A stretch of DNA of 6,016 bases from VFMC01 sp031400715. GTDB lineage: Bacteria > Actinomycetota > Acidimicrobiia > Acidimicrobiales > Ilumatobacteraceae. The stretch spans positions 1-6,016 of the forward strand of contig JANNQK010000153.1 in assembly GCA_031400715.1 (NCBI GenBank), read 5' to 3'. Below, piece after piece: positions 1 through 3,785 of this stretch. Each line of letters begins with the position of its first letter. Within the stretch, counting starts at the first letter, position 1. The translations under genes were made by a program, and so were the position numbers. The notes beneath the pieces are model-generated. The model had not been told where the DNA came from. It did no database searches and saw nothing but the letters and a program-made list of their open reading frames with translations.

Positions 1-1
1 C

Positions 2-82
2 CTTGCGGAGAACGATGACAACGTTCCACTGCGCGCCGCTGCGGCCCGCCACGGCGTCGACGTCCGCTTTCTCCCGTCGTGA
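2..82 (+). CDS. C-terminal end of an unidentified protein (5' truncated by window edge)
   Basis: The +2 frame is open from the window edge to a TGA at 80-82 and encodes 26 residues ending in ARHGVDVRFLPS. Third codon positions are strongly G/C, as in the genuine genes here, which supports real coding. The visible tail has no motif that identifies a family, so I assign no function. The two other forward frames were not pursued because one meets a stop within a few codons. It is followed by a hairpin 21 bases downstream and is probably a separate transcription unit from the receiver gene at 295. Confidence 0.45.
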   Translation, partial: LAENDDNVPLRAAAARHGVDVRFLPS

Positions 83-103
83 CGACACAGTTCGGAGAGC
101 GGG

Positions 104-124
104 TGACTTCGCTACGTGAAGTCA
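104..124. terminator. short perfect hairpin after the upstream gene (terminator or operator candidate)
   Basis: TGACTTC and GAAGTCA form a 7-bp perfect inverted repeat. It can extend inward by one G-T and one C-G pair to a 9-bp stem with a TAC loop. It begins 21 bases after the TGA at 80-82. No T-tract follows, so it would be a weak intrinsic terminator by E. coli criteria; high-GC actinobacteria often lack the T-tract. A protein-binding operator is an equally possible reading. Confidence 0.3.
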
Positions 125-187
125 GGATTGCGTCGCTTAGCCGGGGTTCGTCGTCATCCAAGAGATGCCCGACGAGCGCGTGCGTTC

Positions 188-203
188 CGTGACCCTGATC
201 ACA
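188..203. promoter_or_regulatory. CRP-like operator upstream of the receiver-cyclase operon
   Basis: CGTGA-N6-TCACA is one base from the perfect CRP palindrome TGTGA-N6-TCACA. Its right half and flank, GATCACAGACG at 197-207, are identical to the palindrome at 3025-3040 (3034-3044). The centre lies about 99 bases before the start codon at 295. A TTGACT at 225-230 could be a -35 element, which would put the site near -64, close to a class I activator position; I see no convincing -10 to go with it. The nearby Crp-family gene at 2319-2990 is the obvious candidate binder. Confidence 0.5.
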
Positions 204-294
204 GACGGATAGCGGGAGCGATGGTTGACTCGTGTCCACATCACCTGGCTGTGGTTCGCCACAGTCTCTGCGCTGAACGGGTGGCATGAATCGG

Positions 295-669
295 ATGCCG
301 AAGATTTTGATCGTCGAGGACAACGAGATGAACCGAGACATGTTGTCGCGGCGACTCGAGCGTCGTGGGTTCGAGGTGGTGATGGCCGTCGACGGCGGCG
401 AGGGAGTGGCGATGGCGCGCAGCGAGCTGCCCGACCTCGTGCTGATGGACATGAGCCTGCCGGTGATGAACGGCTGGGAGGCCACGCAGGCCATTCGCGC
501 CGACGAGTCCATCGCCCACCTGCCGGTGATCGCCCTCACTGCTCACTCGATGCCAGGCGATCGCGAAAAAGCGATGGAGGCCGGCTGCAACGACTACGAC
601 ACCAAGCCGGTCGACCTTCATCGGTTGCTCGCCAAGATGGCGGCGTTCGGCGTGGAGCCGCCGGCGTGA
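295..669 (+). CDS. single-domain response regulator (CheY/DivK-like receiver)
   Basis: This 124-residue protein is a receiver domain and nothing else. It would accept a phosphoryl group from a histidine kinase or phosphotransfer protein in the cytoplasm and pass the signal by protein contact. Counting from ATG 295, the acidic pocket is E8-D9, the phospho-acceptor is D52 in LVLMDMSLP, the switch Thr is T82 in IALTAHS, and the conserved Lys is K104 in TKPVD. The VEDNEMNRDML start is typical of receivers that work with hybrid kinases. There is no output domain. An ATG at 286 is in frame, but 295 gives the usual MPKILIVEDN start and places the purine-rich GGGTGG at 279-284 ten bases upstream, instead of one. 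The gene overlaps the cyclase gene by four bases (GTGA), which implies translational coupling and a shared pathway. No kinase is encoded in the window. Confidence 0.93.
   Translation: MPKILIVEDNEMNRDMLSRRLERRGFEVVMAVDGGEGVAMARSELPDLVLMDMSLPVMNGWEATQAIRADESIAHLPVIALTAHSMPGDREKAMEAGCNDYDTKPVDLHRLLAKMAAFGVEPPA
654..657 (+). promoter_or_regulatory. ribosome binding site for the cyclase gene
   Basis: GGAG lies 8 bases before GTG 666, inside the end of the receiver gene. Together with the GTGA stop/start overlap it supports 666 as the start of the cyclase gene. The reading frame is open much further upstream, so a start has to be chosen. Confidence 0.6.
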
Positions 670-2204
670 CCCCGGAGGAAGCGCGCGAATTGCGCCACGA
701 ACTGCGCACCCCGGTGAACCATCTCATCGGGTACGCGGAGCTGTTGTTGGAAGAAGACGACGCCAGCGAGGCCGACGTCGAAGCGCTCGACGCCGTGCGT
801 GCTCGGGCGCGCGAGGTGCTCGAACTGGTGCCCGGGCTGCTGGGTGATGGTGCCGACGGCGACGGGACCGCAGCCGTCGGGTCGGGTGAAGACTCGGTCA
901 CCACGCTCGTGCAACGAGTGGAGCAGTTGGAGTGGCTGACGGGCGGTCTGGCCGCGACGTCCAGGCTGCCGGCCGCCGACATCGAACGTCTGTCGGTGGC
1001 AGCCGCGCGTCTCGGCTCGCTTGCAGGGCGGCTCACGGCCGGCCCGCTCCTGGTGCAACGCGATGTCGGCGATGCGGCAGCACCGATGGCGGGACGGCTC
1101 GAGACCGTGCTCGTGGTGGACGACGACGAGGCCAACCGCAACGTGCTCGGCCGCCGTCTCGCGAAGCTCGGCTACGGCATCGTCGAGGCCCGCGATGGTG
1201 TCGAGGCGCTGGAGCGGTTGTCGCGACCTGATGCGGGCATCGACCTCGTACTACTCGACGTGATGATGCCGCGGCTCGATGGCTTCGCCGTGCTCGAGCG
1301 CGTACGTGCCGACCCGTCGATCCGCTACATCCCGGTGATCATGATCTCGGCGCTCGACGACATGGCCAGCATCGTGCGTTGCATCGAGGCCGGGGCCGAG
1401 GACTACCTGCCGAAGCCGTTCGACCCCGTGCTGCTCAAGGCCCGCGTCGCCGCGTGCATGGAGAAGAAGCACCTTCGCGACGCCGAGCGCGAGCTGCTCG
1501 CCCAGGTGGCCGCATGGAACACCGAGCTCGAGCGCCGCGTCGCCGAACAGGTGCAGGAGGTGGAGCGGTTCAGCGTGATGCGCAGGTTCGTGCCGCCGCA
1601 GCTGGTGGAGGTGTTGGAAGCGGGCGGTGCCTCGATGCTGCAGAGCCACCGTGCCGAGATCACCGTGCTGTTCTGCGACCTGCGCGGGTTCACCTCGTTC
1701 GCCGAGCGGTCCGAACCCGAAGACGTGATGGCGGTGCTGCGCGAGATGCACGATGCCGTCGGACCGGTCATCTTCGAACAGGGTGGCACGCTGTCGCAGT
1801 TCACCGGCGACGGGATGATGGTCTTCTTCAACGACCCGATCCCGTGCGAGGGTCCCGAGCGCCGTGCGGTCATCCTCGGCCTGGCGATGCGCGACCGCAC
1901 CGAGCGGCTCGCCGACGAGTGGAAGCGCCGTGGCCACGATCTGCGGCTCGGCGTCGGCATCGCCACCGGCTATGCCACCTGCGGCCAGATCGGTTTCGAG
2001 GGCCGTTTCGAATACACCGCCATCGGCACCGTGGTGAACCTCGCGGCTCGCCTGTGCGGTCAGGCCGAGGGTGGTGAGGTGCTCGCCGCCGAACGGGTCG
2101 TGGCCGCGCTGGGCGACGGTGTGGTCAGCGAGCCCGCTGGCGAGATCGAACTGAAGGGCATGGCCCGCCCCGTCGCCATCCACCGCGTGACCGCTCTCGG
2201 GTGA
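666..2204 (+). CDS. receiver-linked class III adenylate/guanylate cyclase with N-terminal H-box
   Basis: This predicted cytoplasmic, phosphorylation-controlled cyclase would make a cyclic nucleotide from ATP or GTP. Length is 512 residues from GTG 666. Residues 8-25 (RHELRTPVNHLIGY) are a HisKA-type H-box with H11 as the possible phospho-acceptor, but no ATPase domain follows; 60-135 look helical. Residues 146-265 are a receiver: D152-D154 acidic pocket, D198 phospho-acceptor, S228 switch, K250. Residues about 262-305 are a charged coiled coil leading into the cyclase domain (about 306-512). The two metal-binding Asp are D338 (FCDLRGFTSF) and D382 (FTGDGMMVFF); the transition-state pair is N458 and R462 (VNLAARL). 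T451 occupies the base-recognition position, as in class IIIb enzymes. The usual substrate Lys is replaced by Q378, so the preferred nucleotide is uncertain. The gene is coupled to the receiver gene and convergent with a Crp-family regulator, its likely effector. Cyclase assignment is firm; activity and product are inferred. Confidence 0.93.
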   Translation: MTPEEARELRHELRTPVNHLIGYAELLLEEDDASEADVEALDAVRARAREVLELVPGLLGDGADGDGTAAVGSGEDSVTTLVQRVEQLEWLTGGLAATSRLPAADIERLSVAAARLGSLAGRLTAGPLLVQRDVGDAAAPMAGRLETVLVVDDDEANRNVLGRRLAKLGYGIVEARDGVEALERLSRPDAGIDLVLLDVMMPRLDGFAVLERVRADPSIRYIPVIMISALDDMASIVRCIEAGAEDYLPKPFDPVLLKARVAACMEKKHLRDAERELLAQVAAWNTELERRVAEQVQEVERFSVMRRFVPPQLVEVLEAGGASMLQSHRAEITVLFCDLRGFTSFAERSEPEDVMAVLREMHDAVGPVIFEQGGTLSQFTGDGMMVFFNDPIPCEGPERRAVILGLAMRDRTERLADEWKRRGHDLRLGVGIATGYATCGQIGFEGRFEYTAIGTVVNLAARLCGQAEGGEVLAAERVVAALGDGVVSEPAGEIELKGMARPVAIHRVTALG

Positions 2205-2284
2205 TGTCGGTCACCTCCCGTCCTGTTGGACGCGGCACGCTCGACCTCCCCGGCAGCTGGCGTCGCCTCGGCGAACTCCGTGCC

Positions 2285-2303
2285 CTGCTCGACGGTGGAG
2301 CAG
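2285..2303. terminator. candidate bidirectional terminator hairpin between convergent genes
   Basis: CTGCTC and GAGCAG form a 6-bp perfect stem with a 7-base loop, in the 114-base gap between the cyclase stop at 2204 and the regulator stop at 2319. There is no T-tract on either strand. Position between convergent genes is the main support. I see nothing else in this gap. Confidence 0.3.
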
Positions 2304-2318
2304 CCCACAGCTGAGCCT

Positions 2319-2990
2319 TCACCCGGCAGCGAGCGAGGCCAACCTCGGTGCATCGATCACGGTGATGAGCGAGCGGGCTGTCGTGACCGCTCCCAGGCCA
2401 CGCAACTCCGACAGCACTCGCGCCGTCGCCTCGCGGCTGGCACCGAGCCACTCGGCCAGATCGCTCTGGGTGATCGGGATGCTGAGCGACCGAGCATCGG
2501 CGCCGGCCGCGAAACGAGTGGTGAGATCGAGCAGCAAGCGTGCGGCACGCACGGCGAGTCGCTCGGTCTCGCCGTCGCAGATCCGCCTGTTGGCAGCGCG
2601 CAGCTGCTGCGCCAGTGCCGCCATGGCGACAGCTGCGAGGTGCGGGTTGTTGCGCACGCCGTTCAGGTACACCTCGCCGTCGAGCTCGGCCACACAACTG
2701 TCGTGCACGACAATGGCTGCTGCCGTGCGTCCACCATGGTCGAGTGCAGCCAGTTCGCCGAACACCTCGCCCGGCAGGACCAGTCCAAGGATCAGCTCAC
2801 GACCATGCGCTCCTGATACCACCAGTCGGAGACTGCCGCTGATGCAGTGGTACACGCGCGTCGACCCGTCGTTCTCGTGGAACAACACGTCGCCGGATCG
2901 CAGCTGACGGCGCTTCGCTCCATCGAACAAGCACGACAGTGCCGACCCGGCTGCAAGGGCGGTCGATGTAGTGCCTTCCATCAGGTACAT
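2319..2990 (-). CDS. Crp/Fnr-family cyclic-nucleotide-responsive transcriptional regulator
   Basis: The 223-residue length is normal for the family. Residues about 18-120 form the cyclic-nucleotide-binding beta-roll. The phosphate-binding cassette is F77-G78-E79-L80 to R88-T89-A90, closely matching the FGE...RSA pattern that binds the cAMP phosphate in CRP. A dimerisation helix follows (about 116-138). The C-terminal winged helix-turn-helix starts at ITQSDLAEWLG, with recognition helix SREATARVL. R186, E187 and R191 match E. coli CRP R180, E181 and R185, which read TGTGA half-sites. By my alignment the adenine-contacting Thr-Ser pair is A133-N134, so ligand preference could differ. There is no FNR-type N-terminal cysteine cluster. 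ATG 2990 is the only standard start in the open frame. It has no Shine-Dalgarno, so the mRNA may be leaderless; ATG 2981 is the alternative. The TGTGA palindrome about 42 bases upstream suggests autoregulation, and the convergent cyclase is the plausible ligand source. Confidence 0.93.
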   Translation of the reverse strand: MYLMEGTTSTALAAGSALSCLFDGAKRRQLRSGDVLFHENDGSTRVYHCISGSLRLVVSGAHGRELILGLVLPGEVFGELAALDHGGRTAAAIVVHDSCVAELDGEVYLNGVRNNPHLAAVAMAALAQQLRAANRRICDGETERLAVRAARLLLDLTTRFAAGADARSLSIPITQSDLAEWLGASREATARVLSELRGLGAVTTARSLITVIDAPRLASLAAG

Positions 2991-3024
2991 CGTGCCAGAA
3001 GTGGGAGGGGTCAGATTTCGCGAC

Positions 3025-3040
3025 TGTGATGGCGATCACA
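3025..3040. promoter_or_regulatory. perfect CRP-type palindrome in the divergent intergenic region
   Basis: TGTGA-TGGCGA-TCACA matches the CRP consensus in all ten half-site positions. It sits between the Crp-family gene (start 2990, -) and the duplicated-domain gene (start 3116, +). Its centre is 42.5 bases from the regulator ATG, about where a class II activator site would lie if that mRNA is leaderless, and about 83 bases before ATG 3116. It shares GATCACAGACG with the site at 188-203. I could not identify convincing -35/-10 elements on either side. Activation or repression of either gene is possible. Confidence 0.65.
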
Positions 3041-3102
3041 GACGCACCAACCAAAGGGGCGCACGATGCGTACGTCGGCGAGGGGCGCCGACGATTCAGC
3101 AC

Positions 3103-3108
3103 AAGGGG
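3103..3108 (+). promoter_or_regulatory. ribosome binding site fixing the start of the duplicated-domain gene
   Basis: AAGGGG lies 7 bases before ATG 3116, the best-placed Shine-Dalgarno in the window. It favours 3116 over the in-frame ATGs at 3026 and 3029, which would fall inside the CRP-type palindrome. Confidence 0.6.
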
Positions 3109-3115
3109 ATACATC

Positions 3116-3745
3116 ATGTACATCTTTTCGCGAGCGACGACGCTCGATCGTCACCAACAGATGGCCGCCGCAGGGGCAGCAGTCGAGGTGGCCGGCATGG
3201 TCACGTCGATCACCGGCCTGGCCGTCAACGTGTACCTCACGCGATACGGCCAGCCGATGAACAACCTCCGCTGGAGCTGCCGGTTGGAGTCGCAGGCAGA
3301 GATGCAGGCGGCGACCGAGAAGCTGATGGCCGACCACAGCTACGTGGAATGGGTGGGCAAGCACTCACACATGTTCGAAATGGCACCGACCGACATGCTC
3401 GTCAACGTGATCTCGTCGAGCGGCATGGAGAACGGTCCGGCCACCTTCTACTCGGTGCTCACCGCGACAGCGGCGAACGGCCGCTTGGCCGATGCGGTTG
3501 CCTTCGGTGTCAAAGCACAACAGTTCGTCGCCGAGGCGACCAAGCTCAACACGGCGTTCACCACCGGTGTCTACGGTGCGTGGGGCGCGGTCACGTGGTT
3601 GACGGGCGCCAGCTCGATGGGGGACATCGACTCCATCGACGAGATGATGATGTCAAACCCCGGCTACCACGAGTTGGTCAAGGAAGCCGGCGACCTGTTC
3701 ATCGCCGGTTCGGGCATGACGACGCTGATCCAGAAGATCAACTGA
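3116..3745 (+). CDS. uncharacterised protein with two tandem copies of one domain (possibly dimeric alpha/beta-barrel-like)
   Basis: I do not recognise a named family. The protein has 209 residues, no signal peptide and no membrane segment. It divides into two similar halves, about 2-100 and 110-208. Matched pairs at a near-constant offset of 108-109 include Y44-G45/Y153-G154, W53/W161, S59/S167, E68/E176, M71/M179, Y76/Y184, V80/V188 and F87/F195. Each half starts with a short beta-like stretch, then a long helix, a TGL- or TKL-containing strand, a Trp-bearing strand, and an acidic helix ending in a YxEhV...hF pattern. This order recalls ferredoxin-like dimeric alpha/beta-barrel proteins (ABM/NIPSNAP-like), but no catalytic signature is visible, so that is tentative. 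The gene diverges from the Crp-family regulator behind a perfect CRP-type palindrome, so cyclic-nucleotide control is likely. The start is set by AAGGGG at 3103-3108. Confidence 0.8.
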   Translation: MYIFSRATTLDRHQQMAAAGAAVEVAGMVTSITGLAVNVYLTRYGQPMNNLRWSCRLESQAEMQAATEKLMADHSYVEWVGKHSHMFEMAPTDMLVNVISSSGMENGPATFYSVLTATAANGRLADAVAFGVKAQQFVAEATKLNTAFTTGVYGAWGAVTWLTGASSMGDIDSIDEMMMSNPGYHELVKEAGDLFIAGSGMTTLIQKIN

Positions 3746-3761
3746 CCCTCACCTGACGTGT

Positions 3762-3785
3762 GGCGCCGAACCGAGCCGAGGCGTC
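3762..3785. terminator. weak hairpin between convergent genes (low-confidence terminator)
   Basis: GGCGCC and GGCGTC can form a 6-bp stem (one G-T pair) with a 12-base loop. It spans almost the whole gap between the stops at 3745 and 3785 and touches the latter stop codon. No T-tract follows on either strand. Location is the only strong argument. Confidence 0.2.

Noticed and set aside
225..665. N-terminal extension of the cyclase frame back to TTG 225
   Set aside because: The added 147 residues are a shadow of the receiver gene in another frame, rich in Arg/Gly with no domain. GTG 666 has a good Shine-Dalgarno and the typical GTGA overlap.
1251..2183. 310-residue open frame antisense to the cyclase
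   Set aside because: It mirrors the codon structure of a high-GC gene with clear domains on the + strand. The translation is His-rich and motif-free.
2319..2990. FNR-type oxygen sensor identity for the regulator
   Set aside because: Its Cys residues (20, 49, 99, 138) do not form the N-terminal cluster needed for an FNR iron-sulfur centre, and the CRP-like cassette is intact.
2971..3756. 261-residue frame overlapping the duplicated-domain gene
   Set aside because: The translation is Arg/His/Gly-rich and crosses the divergent promoter region. The other frame has a Shine-Dalgarno and clear internal homology.
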